In this document: positions 8,569 to 18,858 of the stretch, piece by piece
Numbering within the stretch: the first letter of the stretch is position 1
Layout of the letters: every line of letters begins with the position of its first letter
Source of the DNA: a virus
Length of the DNA: 30,607 bases
Virus record (IMG/VR): IMGVR_UViG_3300006875_000093
Location: 1 to 30,607 of that record
Direction: 5' to 3' (one strand)
Position numbers and translations under genes: made by a program
The notes under the pieces: model-generated
Database searches by the model: none
Seen by the model: only the letters and a program-made list of their open reading frames with translations
What the model was told of the DNA's origin: nothing

Positions 8569-11500
8569 TGGCTGATTTAAGAGACTATACAAAAAATAAT
8601 CAAATATTTGCTGGAACAGATGGTATCAGATTACCATCAGGTAACAGCGCACAAAGAGTTGCATCAGCAAATGTTGCGGGTACTATGCGTTACAATACCG
8701 ACATTGCTGGTATGGAATTATACACTCCAACTGGATGGCTTCCTATTGCAGCACCTCCAAGTATAGCTACAGTATCTCCTTCAACATATAGTGGTGCATC
8801 TGGAACAGAATTTACTATTAATGGATCGAATTTTACTTCCGATGCACAAGTTTATTTTGTAACATCTAACGGTACAGCAATTTTAGCTTCAACTGTAACT
8901 TATTATAGTTCAGTACAAGTTCGTGCAACAACACCTCGTGCAATTAAAGTTGAAGAAGAACCAATTAGTGTTCGTGTTGTTCAGCAATCTGGTACTGTAA
9001 CAAAACTAGATTGTATTGATGCAGGTGGTGTACCAAACTGGATTACTACGGCAGGAACACTTGGAAGTATCTTTGGTGCAAATACAGTTAATGTATATGT
9101 GTCTGCGACAGATCCAGAAGGTACTGCAATAACATATCAAATATCATCAGGTTCATTACCAGGTGGTTTAAACTTCTCTACAGCAAACGGATTGATTCAA
9201 GGTGTTGCAAATTCAGTCTTAGCAAACACAACGTACAACTTTACAATTAAAGCAAACGATACAGTAAACAATAATACTGATAGAACATTCAGTTATACTG
9301 TATTGAATCGAGCTCCAGTAATTAATACTGCGGCAGGAAGTCTAGGAACAATCTATTCTGGAAATGCAGCTTCGGCATCAATCTCTGCTTACGATCCAGA
9401 CGGTGGAAGTTTAACATATACTGTTTCTTCTGGAACATTACCAGTTAATAGTTCGTTAGGAAGTGCAAACGGTGTCATTACTGGAACACCTGTTGTTGTA
9501 ACTACGAATACAACATATAGTTTCACTATCACAAGTACCGATCAAGGTAGTTTAACTGCATCAAATAATTACACTTATACTGTATTAAATCGTCCACCAT
9601 TATGGAATACGAATCCAACATTAACATCATATAGTGCAGAAACATTCACACCGATTACTGTTAATGCATATGATCCTGATGGTGGAAGTATAACTTATTC
9701 ATTGTCATCTGGATCTGTTCCAAGTGGTTTATCGTTTGTTACTGCTAATGCGACTATTACTGGAACACCTGCTGAAGTTACAGATAATACAACAAGTACA
9801 TTTGCTGTTACTGCTACTGACCCTGGAGCAGATGCTAACGTAAGAACATTTAGTTTAACAATTACTCCAATTATTGATGCACAGTTTTCTAACACAATGT
9901 TATTAATACATGGTAGTGCGAATACTGTAATTAAAGATGAATCATCAAATAGTTTACCATTAATTGTTGTTGCTGATGCACGAGGAAGTAATTTTAGTCC
10001 ATTTAATACTTCTTGGGGTAATTACTTTGATGGATCTAGTTATATAACTGCACCTAATAATACTGCATTACAATTAAGCACAAGCGTTAGTTGGTGTTTA
10101 GAAGCTTGGATATATCCAACTTCACTTTCCAATACTGATAACGGATTGATGGCTAAACGTATAACCGGAAGTGTAGAATGGCAATTCGCAATAAAAGGTA
10201 CTGGTGTAGCTACCTATAATAGTCAGCTTTACATATACAACGGTACTACCACTTATTATAGTGGAACAACTATACCTGGATTAAATGTTTGGACGCATGT
10301 TGCTGCAACATGGGATGGCACAACATTACGATTTTTTATAAACGGTGTTTTGTGTTCTACTACAACTACTTCTTTTTCTTTGCCAGCTTCAAGCACTAAT
10401 ACCGTAGGTATTGGAGCAAACGGTAATACGGAAGGATTTACTGGTTACATTAGTAATGCTCGTATTGTTAAAGGAAGTGCTGTATACACTTCATCCTTTA
10501 CACCAAGTACAACACCTTTAACAGCAATAACAAACACATCATTACTTACATGTCAAAATAATACATTTAAAGATAATAGTACAGCAAATTCTGGAACAGG
10601 ATTTGGTATTACTCAAAGTGGATCACCACAAGTAGTAGGTTTTAGTCCATTTACAGAAACAGATACATCAACAGGTTCAATCTTTTTTGATGGAACTGGT
10701 GATTATATAAGTGGTCTACCGAGTAATATATTAGACTTTACTTCAAGTGAAGAATTTTCTATCGAATTCTTTGCTTACTTTAATAGTGTACCAAGTAGTT
10801 TTGGTATGTTGGGACTTAATGCTGGTATTCAACAGGGTTATGCTATTGTTTATGGAACTGCTTCTGGATACCTATTGTCTGGTAAAACAGATGAAGTTGG
10901 TTCAGGATCTTTATTGTCAACTGGTTCAGGAGGAACTTTATATCCATACAGATGGTATCACATTTGTTTTGCAAGACGTTCTGGTGTAATGTCAATTTAT
11001 TTGGATGGTATACGTCTTGCAACTAGAAGTAGTGACACAACAACATATGCTAGTGGAGCAGCTACAATTGGTTATGCGGGACAAGCATCTGCAACTGCAA
11101 TGACTGGTTATATGAGTAACATAAGAATTCTAACCGGTTCAAGTGCATACGATACTTCACAAACAACACTTACTGTTCCAACGGCACCGGTATCAAATGT
11201 TGCAAATACAAGATTATTAACTTTTCAGAATCGTCAACCACATAACAATCATGGAATAATTGATAATTCACGCAATAAATTAATGATTACAAGGAATGGT
11301 AATGTATCACAAGGTACATTTACACCATTTAGTGCTGACCCTGGAAAGTGGAGTGTTTTCTTTAATGGAAGTAGTGGAGTAAGATTTGCAGACAACGCTG
11401 CATTTCAATTTGGAACAAGTGCATTTACGGTAGAAGGTTGGTTTAATGTTTCTACAATGCCATCAAATGATGCATCTATTATTTCAAAATGGGTAGTTGC

Positions 11501-13238
11501 AAATGATGGTAACAGTTCTTGGATGGTAGATTTTCAATCAAGTAATCTAAGTGCAGCAATTTCAATTGGTGGTACTGTAACTAGAATTTCAGGAGCGGGT
11601 GGGGTTCCTTTGGGTGTTTGGAACCACTTCGCTTTAGTTCGTTCAGGATCACCTGGGACGTTATCATTGTTTATGAATGGTGCAAGAATTGCTACAGGAA
11701 CACCAACAGGTTCTTTAGTTGATGATTCAAATCCAGTTGGATTAGGTGTTCGTGGTGGTACTGATGGTCAATATTTAACTGGTTCATTATCAAATATTCG
11801 TGTAATTAATGGTACTGCACTTTATGATCCAACATTAACAACATATACTGTTCCAACATCCACATTAGGAGTTGTAACAAATACCAAATTATTGACATGT
11901 CAAAACAATCAATTTATTGATAATTCGACTGCAAACTCAAGTGCAGGATTTACTGCAACTGCTTTAAGTACACCATTTGTAAGACCGTTTTCTCCGTTTG
12001 CTCCAAACACGGTTTATACTACTGCAAATACCGGAGGTGGAGTATACTTTGATGGTACAGGAGATTATTTACTAACACCATCAGTATCGAATCTTGCGTT
12101 TAGAACTGGTCCATTTACCATGGAAGCTTGGCATTATGGTACAACAACAAGTGGTGGTGGTCAGTTAGTAAGTTCAAGAACTGGATCAATTAATGATGCA
12201 TCCACAATATCATTTTATATAACTGGTGGTAATTATTCATTCTACGGTAATGGTAATCACGTTTCAGCTGCTTATGTTACAGGACAATGGAATCACGTAG
12301 TCTATACAAGAGATGCATCCAGCACTTTGAGATTATTCATTAATGGAAAACTAGCAGCGTATGAAGCTTCATATACTCCGGATATTACTAAAACACAAGT
12401 TGGAATTGGATCATTACAAAGTGGTGGTGAGATAATACCTGCTTGTTGGGCTAGTGATGTTCGCCTAATAACTGGATCGATTCCTACGTCATATCAAACA
12501 TCTAGCACTACAGTTGGTACTCAAGTGTTTACCCCACCTACTGCACCATTAACAGTAACATCTCAAGGTGCTTTGGCAAATGCAGTTACCATGTTGTTAA
12601 ACTTTACTGATGCTGCAATCATAGATTCAAGTGCAAAAAATATATTTGAAACTTCTGGTGATGCAAAATCAAATAACACTATAAGTAAGTTTAATGGTGG
12701 TTCAGCTTATCTTGACGGTAATGCAGATTATTTAATTTTACCGGCAACGGCAGCATCTCCTCTTGGAACTGTTAATTTTACTTGGGAATGTTGGATTTAT
12801 AGAAATGCAGTAACAGATTCAACTTATGCAGATGGATTATGTTGTTCATCTGCTGGTATTACTGGTTTTGGTGCTGGTATTGATCCTAGTGGGTATATTG
12901 GATATGCTATATCAGCAACATCTGGTTCATGGGATATTAGATTAGGTGTTGACCCAGGAAACCCTAAAGGTTCTATTGCAGTTCCATTAAGAACATGGAC
13001 ACACGTTGCATTGGTAAGAAATGGTAGTACGTTTACTGGTTATGTTAATGGACAAGTAGATCAAACATTTACTAGTGCATCTGCAATAAGTAATTTAGGA
13101 AACTCGTATTATATTGGTCGTTGGCATGATGCAAATACACGTTACTTTAATGGACATATACAAGAGTTCCGTATAACAAGATCGGCACGTTATACAACAA
13201 CATTTACACCACCGACTAGATCATTCCCTAATAGATAA
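8568..13238 (+). CDS. Multidomain adhesin: TIG + three PIG-like + five LamG-like domains
   Basis: This 1556-residue protein has its ATG overlapping the previous stop by one base. Residues 1-60 carry the junction motif (IRLPSGNSAQR, MRYNTDIAGMELY, a GWLPI strand). Residues about 63-145 are a TIG/IPT-type Ig fold (VSPSTYSG, FTINGSNFTSDAQV). Residues about 155-436 are three PIG/cadherin-like repeats, each with DP(E/D)G followed by YxxSSGxLPxGL and an ITGTP-like turn. From 437 on there are five concanavalin/LamG-like domains, starting near 437, 658, 880, 1105 and 1338. Each has YFDG-like, EAW/EGW/ECW (F in the second) and W-H-V...FINGxL signatures. LamG-like folds commonly bind glycans. This is probably a distal, surface-binding fibre. 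The same TIG+PIG start is found in the gene at 17172. Confidence 0.82.
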   Translation: MADLRDYTKNNQIFAGTDGIRLPSGNSAQRVASANVAGTMRYNTDIAGMELYTPTGWLPIAAPPSIATVSPSTYSGASGTEFTINGSNFTSDAQVYFVTSNGTAILASTVTYYSSVQVRATTPRAIKVEEEPISVRVVQQSGTVTKLDCIDAGGVPNWITTAGTLGSIFGANTVNVYVSATDPEGTAITYQISSGSLPGGLNFSTANGLIQGVANSVLANTTYNFTIKANDTVNNNTDRTFSYTVLNRAPVINTAAGSLGTIYSGNAASASISAYDPDGGSLTYTVSSGTLPVNSSLGSANGVITGTPVVVTTNTTYSFTITSTDQGSLTASNNYTYTVLNRPPLWNTNPTLTSYSAETFTPITVNAYDPDGGSITYSLSSGSVPSGLSFVTANATITGTPAEVTDNTTSTFAVTATDPGADANVRTFSLTITPIIDAQFSNTMLLIHGSANTVIKDESSNSLPLIVVADARGSNFSPFNTSWGNYFDGSSYITAPNNTALQLSTSVSWCLEAWIYPTSLSNTDNGLMAKRITGSVEWQFAIKGTGVATYNSQLYIYNGTTTYYSGTTIPGLNVWTHVAATWDGTTLRFFINGVLCSTTTTSFSLPASSTNTVGIGANGNTEGFTGYISNARIVKGSAVYTSSFTPSTTPLTAITNTSLLTCQNNTFKDNSTANSGTGFGITQSGSPQVVGFSPFTETDTSTGSIFFDGTGDYISGLPSNILDFTSSEEFSIEFFAYFNSVPSSFGMLGLNAGIQQGYAIVYGTASGYLLSGKTDEVGSGSLLSTGSGGTLYPYRWYHICFARRSGVMSIYLDGIRLATRSSDTTTYASGAATIGYAGQASATAMTGYMSNIRILTGSSAYDTSQTTLTVPTAPVSNVANTRLLTFQNRQPHNNHGIIDNSRNKLMITRNGNVSQGTFTPFSADPGKWSVFFNGSSGVRFADNAAFQFGTSAFTVEGWFNVSTMPSNDASIISKWVVANDGNSSWMVDFQSSNLSAAISIGGTVTRISGAGGVPLGVWNHFALVRSGSPGTLSLFMNGARIATGTPTGSLVDDSNPVGLGVRGGTDGQYLTGSLSNIRVINGTALYDPTLTTYTVPTSTLGVVTNTKLLTCQNNQFIDNSTANSSAGFTATALSTPFVRPFSPFAPNTVYTTANTGGGVYFDGTGDYLLTPSVSNLAFRTGPFTMEAWHYGTTTSGGGQLVSSRTGSINDASTISFYITGGNYSFYGNGNHVSAAYVTGQWNHVVYTRDASSTLRLFINGKLAAYEASYTPDITKTQVGIGSLQSGGEIIPACWASDVRLITGSIPTSYQTSSTTVGTQVFTPPTAPLTVTSQGALANAVTMLLNFTDAAIIDSSAKNIFETSGDAKSNNTISKFNGGSAYLDGNADYLILPATAASPLGTVNFTWECWIYRNAVTDSTYADGLCCSSAGITGFGAGIDPSGYIGYAISATSGSWDIRLGVDPGNPKGSIAVPLRTWTHVALVRNGSTFTGYVNGQVDQTFTSASAISNLGNSYYIGRWHDANTRYFNGHIQEFRITRSARYTTTFTPPTRSFPNR

Positions 13239-13241
13239 GAC

Positions 13242-14729
13242 ATGGCAACTACAAAATCATCTAATACGGTATTAAATATTAAGCAAGTACCTGCAGCATT
13301 TGTTCAGGCTAATGCTGCATACTCATCTGCAAACAATGTAGCACCTCAGATTGAACCAGCATTTGGTAAAGCTAATTCTGCTGGACTTTATGCTAATGCA
13401 TCTTTCTTACAAGCAAACGCAGCATTTGCTTCTGCCAACAATGTTGCACCTCAGATACAACCTGCATTTAGTACGGCAAACTCTGCTGCACTTTACGCTA
13501 ACGCATCTTTTTTACAAGCAAATGCAGCATTCAATAGTGCAAACAACGTAGCACCTCAAATACAACCTGCATTTAGTACGGCAAACTCTGCTGCGCTGTA
13601 TGCAAACGGTGCGTTTAGTACATCAAACTCTGCGGCACTTTATGCTAACGCTGCTTTCATTGTTGCAAATGCACCATCCCATGTTGCAAACTCAGCAGCA
13701 CTTTATGCTAATGGTGCGTTTGCAAAAGCTAATTCAGGTGTTCAGTATGATGCAAATAATACATCTACTGGATTTTTAACATTACCTATTGGTACACTTG
13801 CACAACGTCCAGCAAGTCCTGCTAAAGGATCAATGCGTTTCAACAGTAGTAATAATGTAGTAGAAGTTTATATGCCTTCTGCTGGTTGGGTTGTTGTTGC
13901 ACAGGACACATTTATTTTAGAATATGTTGTGGTTGCAGGTGGTGGTGGCGGTGGTCAATGGGCAATGGGTGGCGGAGGAGGCGGTGGTGGTGTTGCTTAT
14001 TCTAGTTCATTAAACACCCCAATAGGAGTCACGTATACTGTAACCGTTGGTGGTGGCGGAGGTGTTGGTAACCAATCTCCTAATGGACCTAATTCAACTC
14101 CTGGATCAAATTCATCAATTGTTGCTGCAGCAACAGGAACAAATATTGTTGCACTTGGTGGTGGTAACGGTGGGGGTGCGAATCAAAGTGCTGGACAACC
14201 TGGAGGTTCGGGTGGTGGTTCAAATGGCGGTGGAGTTGGAACTGGATTAGTAGGTCAAGGATATCCTGGAGGACTCCATAGTGGTAGTGGTGCTTGGGGT
14301 GGTGGAGGAGGTGGTGGTGGAGCTGCTGGAAGTGCTGCTACCGTTGGTGGTGGTCCAGGTGGTATTGGTATATTATATGCTGCATTTAGTTCATTTAGTC
14401 CTACTGGATATTGGTCAGGTGGTGGAGGTGGAGGAACGCATAGTACAGGAACTACATCTACAGGAGGAACTGGCGGTGGTGGTGCAGGCGGAGCATATGA
14501 TGTAAATGCACAAGCACCTTCTGGAGGAACGAATACAGGTGGTGGCGGTGGTGGTGCAGGTGGTAAAACCGGAGTATATGGAGTTTCTGGTGGTGCAGGT
14601 GGTTCTGGTATAGTAGTTATTCGTTACTCAGGAACAACACAAAGAGCTACTGGCGGAACGATTACCACTTCTGCTGGATATACGTATCATTTATTTACAG
14701 GTTCAGGAACATTCAATTTTACTGGTTAA
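13242..14729 (+). CDS. Glycine-rich tail fibre adhesin 1
   Basis: This 495-residue protein has heptad-type segments at residues about 18-165 (ANNVAPQ, IQPAFST, ANSAALY and ANASFLQ units). A junction at about 173-222 follows (FLTLPIGTLAQRPASP, SMRFNSSNNVVEVY, a GWVVV strand). A glycine-rich domain fills about 225-465 and opens with EYVVVAGGGGGG. Glycine blocks are separated by short variable segments, and the domain closes with GSGIVVIRY. The final 30 residues (GGTITTSAGYTYHLFTGSGT) are a strand pair that in some sister genes sits before the glycine-rich domain. The domain resembles phage glycine-rich adhesins such as the T2/S16-type gp38, built of polyglycine II helices with exposed receptor-binding loops. 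Receptor recognition is therefore the likely role. Confidence 0.8.
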   Translation: MATTKSSNTVLNIKQVPAAFVQANAAYSSANNVAPQIEPAFGKANSAGLYANASFLQANAAFASANNVAPQIQPAFSTANSAALYANASFLQANAAFNSANNVAPQIQPAFSTANSAALYANGAFSTSNSAALYANAAFIVANAPSHVANSAALYANGAFAKANSGVQYDANNTSTGFLTLPIGTLAQRPASPAKGSMRFNSSNNVVEVYMPSAGWVVVAQDTFILEYVVVAGGGGGGQWAMGGGGGGGGVAYSSSLNTPIGVTYTVTVGGGGGVGNQSPNGPNSTPGSNSSIVAAATGTNIVALGGGNGGGANQSAGQPGGSGGGSNGGGVGTGLVGQGYPGGLHSGSGAWGGGGGGGGAAGSAATVGGGPGGIGILYAAFSSFSPTGYWSGGGGGGTHSTGTTSTGGTGGGGAGGAYDVNAQAPSGGTNTGGGGGGAGGKTGVYGVSGGAGGSGIVVIRYSGTTQRATGGTITTSAGYTYHLFTGSGTFNFTG

Positions 14730-14735
14730 CACTAA

Positions 14736-14743
14736 CATAAATA
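14736..14743 (+). promoter_or_regulatory. Late promoter-like motif (CATAAATA) 5 nt before an ATG
   Basis: This matches seven of eight bases of the T4 late -10 consensus. With the usual spacing, transcription would start at about the A of the ATG at 14749, giving an mRNA with essentially no leader. No Shine-Dalgarno is visible here, which agrees with that reading, but AT-rich gene junctions often contain TAAATA by chance. Confidence 0.4.
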
Positions 14744-14748
14744 ACTAA

Positions 14749-17172
14749 ATGGCTACATCAGGAAATACCGTACATAAAATACAGAAGTTTTCGTATACCG
14801 ATGCGAACAACACAACTGTTTATAACTCTGACGTAAAAGTTCAGGGAAATCTTACAGTCGTTGGCGCATCCGTATACGCACAAACTGAAACACTCTTAGT
14901 TAAAGACAATATTATTACGCTCAATGCAGCGATTAATCAGTCTGGAACACCCCTATTCAATGCAGGTATTGAAGTTGATCGTGGTAACCAACCAAACGTA
15001 TCATTCATATGGAATGAATCTACACAGGCATGGCAATTCACTAATAACGGAACAACTTACGAATCTTTAGGTGGTGGTTCATCTGGTATCTATGCTAATG
15101 GTGCATTTTTACAAGCGAACGGTGCATATGCTCATGCTAACGCAGCATTTTTATCTGCAAACAACGTAGCACCTCAAGTACAACCTGCATTTGATAAAGC
15201 TAATGCTGCATTTGCACTTGCAAACTCATCAAGTGCATGGGGTACACGACAAGCATTTGTTGCGACTGCTGGACAAACAACATTCTCTCCAGGGTCTGGT
15301 TATCTTCCAGGGTATATCGATGTATACTACAACGGATTAAAATTATACGGTGCAGAAGATTATACTGCAACCGACGGGGTTAATGTAACTCTTACAAATC
15401 CTGCGACATTAAATTCTATTATTGAGATCGTTGGATTTGGTGCAAACGTACCTGCTGCGAATGTGTACGTTTTAAATTCAATGACAAGTTTATTGAATCG
15501 TCAAACATTCTATGCGAATAGTGGACAAACAACATTTACAGTAACAGGTGGATATCGTGTAGGGTACGTTGATGTATACTACAACGGTATTAAAGTTAAT
15601 ATCCCTGAGGATGTAACGGCAGGAAATGGTACGACAATTAATTTTGTTAATATATCTCCAACAGTAAATTCTATTATTGAAGTTGTTGGATTGACTCCTA
15701 ATGTTGCACTTGCAAATGCAATACCAATTACTGGTGGTACAATCTCTGGTGGATTGAACATCGCAGGTAACTTAATACCAACATCAGACAATACTTATTA
15801 CTTAGGTTCTGCAACTAATCGTTGGAGAAGTTTATATGTTGGTGCAAACTCTATTGACATCGATGGTTTAGTTCTAAGCAATTCTGGTGGTACTCTTGCG
15901 ATTAGTACACCTAGTGGATCGCCATCAACATTCATCGATACATTTGCACGAGGACAAGCTAATGCCGCATTTAATTCTGCAAACAACGTAGCACCACAAA
16001 TAGAACCGGCATTTGGTAAAGCAAACTCTGCGGGATTATATGCTAACGCAGCATTCCTTGCTGCAAATACTGCTAATGCTGCAATTGCAAACATTAATGT
16101 ATATGGTGCAAACACAACAGCAACTGGATTCTTCTCATTACCTGCAGGTAATACTGCACAACGTCCAACTTCTCCATCACCAGGAGCTCTAAGATTCAAT
16201 ACAGCAAACGCTGCTTTAGAATTATATTACAATGGATGGAGTACCGTATACTATGCTGGATCACTCTTAGCAGAAGGTGGAACAATTGTAACTTCTGGTA
16301 ATTATAAGTTACATATTTTTACTGGTTCAGGTTCTTTCACAGTAACTTCAGTACCCTCATCTGGAGCATATGTTGACTGGTTAGTAGTTGCCGGTGGGGG
16401 TGGAGGCGGTGGTCGTCATGGAGGAGGCGGTGGAGGTGGAGGTGTAGTCTACGTTTCTCAATCTACTATATTGACGACTGGAACATATACTGTTACTGTT
16501 GGTGCCGGTGGTGTTGGAGCTTTAACAGATGTAGTTGGTGGTAATGGAGCCAATTCTTCTTTTGGCGCATACGGTACTGGTGTTGGTGGAGGAGGAGGTG
16601 GAACTTATGTTGGAAATGATACTAGAATAGCTGGACAACCTGGAGGTTCAGGTGGTGGTGCTGGACATGGACCAACATCAGGTGGTTCAAAAACTCAAGG
16701 TACTTCACCATATGGAACAACGTATGGAAACGCTGGTGGTAACAATCCTGGTAATGCTCAAGAAGGTGGCGGTGGGGGTGGTGCTGGTGGTGTAGGTTTT
16801 GATGGGCAATCACAAACAATTGGTGGAGCCGGTGGACCAGGAATATCACTTCCAATTTACAATGATTACTATTGGGCAGGTGGTGGTGGTGGTGCAGGAT
16901 GGGAACAACCTGCCGGTGTTGGTGGTATTGGTGGCGGAGGTGGTGGTGGTGCAGGTTCTGTTCCATCTACTACGTATGCTGGTGGCGGATCTGCATTGAA
17001 TACTGGTTCTCCTGGAGTTGGTGGCGGTAGTGGTGAAGTTAGTGGTGGGGCAGGCGGAACAAATACAGGTGGAGGCGGAGGAGGTTCTGGACAATATGGA
17101 TATGCGTCATATAATGGACATGGTGGTAATGGTGGTTCTGGAATTGTTATTATCAGATATAGGTATCAATAA
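14749..17172 (+). CDS. Glycine-rich tail fibre adhesin 2 (long form)
   Basis: This 807-residue protein lacks a clear RBS. Residues about 25-115 carry the QGNLTVVG, KDNIITLNAAI, AGIEVDRG and WNESTQAW module shared with the genes at 605 and 20853. Then come heptads, and two QTTF modules (about 165-320) with VDVYYNGxK cores. Next is GGTISGGLNIAGN with YYLGSATNRWRSLYV (about 328-370), a pattern known from fibre tips and joints. More heptads precede the junction motif FFSLPAGNTAQRPTSP (about 463). KLHIFTGSGSFTV (about 520) directly precedes the glycine-rich domain (VVAGGGGGGG, about 548-807), which ends in GSGIVIIRYRYQ. This is the most complete module set in the locus: trunk, joints and receptor-binding tip in one chain. 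Confidence 0.8.
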   Translation: MATSGNTVHKIQKFSYTDANNTTVYNSDVKVQGNLTVVGASVYAQTETLLVKDNIITLNAAINQSGTPLFNAGIEVDRGNQPNVSFIWNESTQAWQFTNNGTTYESLGGGSSGIYANGAFLQANGAYAHANAAFLSANNVAPQVQPAFDKANAAFALANSSSAWGTRQAFVATAGQTTFSPGSGYLPGYIDVYYNGLKLYGAEDYTATDGVNVTLTNPATLNSIIEIVGFGANVPAANVYVLNSMTSLLNRQTFYANSGQTTFTVTGGYRVGYVDVYYNGIKVNIPEDVTAGNGTTINFVNISPTVNSIIEVVGLTPNVALANAIPITGGTISGGLNIAGNLIPTSDNTYYLGSATNRWRSLYVGANSIDIDGLVLSNSGGTLAISTPSGSPSTFIDTFARGQANAAFNSANNVAPQIEPAFGKANSAGLYANAAFLAANTANAAIANINVYGANTTATGFFSLPAGNTAQRPTSPSPGALRFNTANAALELYYNGWSTVYYAGSLLAEGGTIVTSGNYKLHIFTGSGSFTVTSVPSSGAYVDWLVVAGGGGGGGRHGGGGGGGGVVYVSQSTILTTGTYTVTVGAGGVGALTDVVGGNGANSSFGAYGTGVGGGGGGTYVGNDTRIAGQPGGSGGGAGHGPTSGGSKTQGTSPYGTTYGNAGGNNPGNAQEGGGGGGAGGVGFDGQSQTIGGAGGPGISLPIYNDYYWAGGGGGAGWEQPAGVGGIGGGGGGGAGSVPSTTYAGGGSALNTGSPGVGGGSGEVSGGAGGTNTGGGGGGSGQYGYASYNGHGGNGGSGIVIIRYRYQ

Positions 17173-18836
17173 TGTCAAAGTCATACGATAACGCAAAAGA
17201 ATTAGAGTACATAAACTATATTCCTGGTAATAATAGTTTAAACTTTACTGCTACAGTAATAGGTAACGGTGCTCCTATTGTTGATGCAACCGCTGGCGTG
17301 TATGCTAACGGTGCTTTCTTACAAGCTAATTCTGCATACAACGCTGCTAATAGTGTTAATGTTTATGGCGCTAATACTGCCGTTAATTCTTTCTTTGCAA
17401 TTCCACAAGGAACGACAGCAGAACGTCCTGCGTCAGCACAGTTAGGTTCTTTAAGATACAATACGACAATAGGAGTTGCAGAAGTATATACATTATCTGG
17501 ATGGACTACAGTAACTGGTGCTGTACCAACAATTGTTAATGTTACTCCTGCCAGTTATGGTGGTAATACTGGTGCATTGTTTACAGTATATGGAACAGGA
17601 TTTCAACAAGATGCATCGGTAAGATTTGTTACTGCAAATGGAACTGAGTATACTGCTGCAACTGTTTCTTATGGTAATACTACAACATTGCAAGTGACAA
17701 CACCAAGAGCATTTACTGTTGCAGAAGGACCATTAGATGTTAGAGTTATTCAAGCAAATGGTACTGCTTCTGTAACAAAGTTTGATACAATTCAAACAGG
17801 AACTAATCCAACATGGAATACTGCATCTGGAACTCTTGCAACAATTTATGATAATGCAACTGGAACACATGCAACTATAAATGCATATGATCCCGAAACA
17901 AGTATAACATACACGATAGATTCTGGTTCAATTCCAGCAGGAACTACCTTAAACTCATCGACTGGAGCAATTAGTGGTGATCCAACTGATGTTGAGTCTC
18001 AAACAACAAGTACATTCACAGCAGCTGCAACTGATGCTGGTGGAAATCAAATAACAAGATCATTTAGTATTATTGTAAGACCTTATCTAGATGGTTCCAC
18101 AAGTGTAAAAGCAGCAGGTTCACCTGCTCAAATTGCATCAATAATGGGATCAGTACCAACTAACGGAGTTTATTGGTATAAAAATTCTGGTTATAATTCT
18201 GGAAATGCATTTCAAGTATACACAGATTGGACAATTAATAGTAATACAGGATATATGATTTTAACACAATCACAACTATCCGGTACATTAATAACAAACT
18301 TTACAGACGTTGGAACACTCTCTACTAGTGTTTCAGGAACTAGAGGACATAATAATACATTTAGAGAAGCAACAGCAACTATTTTAACTGGTTGGAGTGG
18401 GGATACTTCAAATAGATGTATAGTTGGTCAATATCGAACTTCTACGGGAACATCTTTATCAACAGCTTCATACCTTCAATGGATACAAATGGCTGTAACT
18501 CCATCAGTATTTAAAGCTATGTTTGATAATGTTCCTAGTGGTGGTGAATTCACAGGTTCAATATCTGCTAGGTCTGCGGGAGGAACAGGAAGTTTTTATT
18601 GGTCTAAAACTAATACTGAATATCCAAACCATTTACAGATGGGCAACGCTCTAACTGATAATGGTTGGAATGGATCAAATTATGTAGAAATAAGACAAGC
18701 TGGTGGAGATGCCAATCATTCATTCTTTGTTGCAGGTGATGGTGGTGGAAGTTATTATGCTGCTTCACTAAGTTATAATGGCGGGTCCGGTGAGAGAGTA
18801 GGATTTTTTGGATTTGCTCCAAACAATGTTATCTAA
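17172..18836 (+). CDS. Fibre with TIG, PIG-like and divergent fibrinogen-like C-terminus
   Basis: This 554-residue protein overlaps the previous stop by one base. Residues 1-50 are the shared N-terminal segment (NNSLNFTATVIGNGAPIVDA), nearly identical to that of the gene at 25251. One or two heptads lead to the junction FFAIPQGTTAERPASA (about 76). A TIG/IPT domain (about 117-205) and one PIG-like domain (about 205-310) resemble those in the 8568 gene. The C-terminal 240 residues start with an AQIASIM helix, then NGVYWYK and FQVYTDW before GYMIL. That spacing parallels DGFYWIN...QVYCDM...GGWML in the clear fibrinogen-like domain at 25251, but the usual Cys is missing. I read it as a diverged relative of that fold. 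It is probably a receptor-binding protein. Confidence 0.75.
   Translation: MSKSYDNAKELEYINYIPGNNSLNFTATVIGNGAPIVDATAGVYANGAFLQANSAYNAANSVNVYGANTAVNSFFAIPQGTTAERPASAQLGSLRYNTTIGVAEVYTLSGWTTVTGAVPTIVNVTPASYGGNTGALFTVYGTGFQQDASVRFVTANGTEYTAATVSYGNTTTLQVTTPRAFTVAEGPLDVRVIQANGTASVTKFDTIQTGTNPTWNTASGTLATIYDNATGTHATINAYDPETSITYTIDSGSIPAGTTLNSSTGAISGDPTDVESQTTSTFTAAATDAGGNQITRSFSIIVRPYLDGSTSVKAAGSPAQIASIMGSVPTNGVYWYKNSGYNSGNAFQVYTDWTINSNTGYMILTQSQLSGTLITNFTDVGTLSTSVSGTRGHNNTFREATATILTGWSGDTSNRCIVGQYRTSTGTSLSTASYLQWIQMAVTPSVFKAMFDNVPSGGEFTGSISARSAGGTGSFYWSKTNTEYPNHLQMGNALTDNGWNGSNYVEIRQAGGDANHSFFVAGDGGGSYYAASLSYNGGSGERVGFFGFAPNNVI
17210..17247 (+). repeat. DNA duplicated at the 5' ends of two fibre genes
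   Basis: These 38 bases are identical to 25289-25326, in equivalent positions of the fibre genes starting at 17172 and 25251. A second near-identical block follows (17265-17293 against 25344-25372). The first ~48 codons of both genes are otherwise almost the same, while the rest of the genes are unrelated. This suggests recent duplication or gene conversion of the N-terminal module with exchange of the tip. Confidence 0.8.
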
Positions 18837-18858
18837 ATCAAGATCATTTACATCATAA

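Noticed and set aside
13905-14630. Collagen-like triple helix in glycine-rich domains
   Set aside because: Glycine does not recur every third residue over long stretches and prolines are few. Blocks of consecutive glycines fit polyglycine II better.
16622-16966. - strand frame rich in His and Leu opposite a glycine-rich gene, and similar Pro-rich frames at 19761-20075
   Set aside because: These low-complexity products are the expected reverse reading of GGT/GGA glycine codons, not real proteins.
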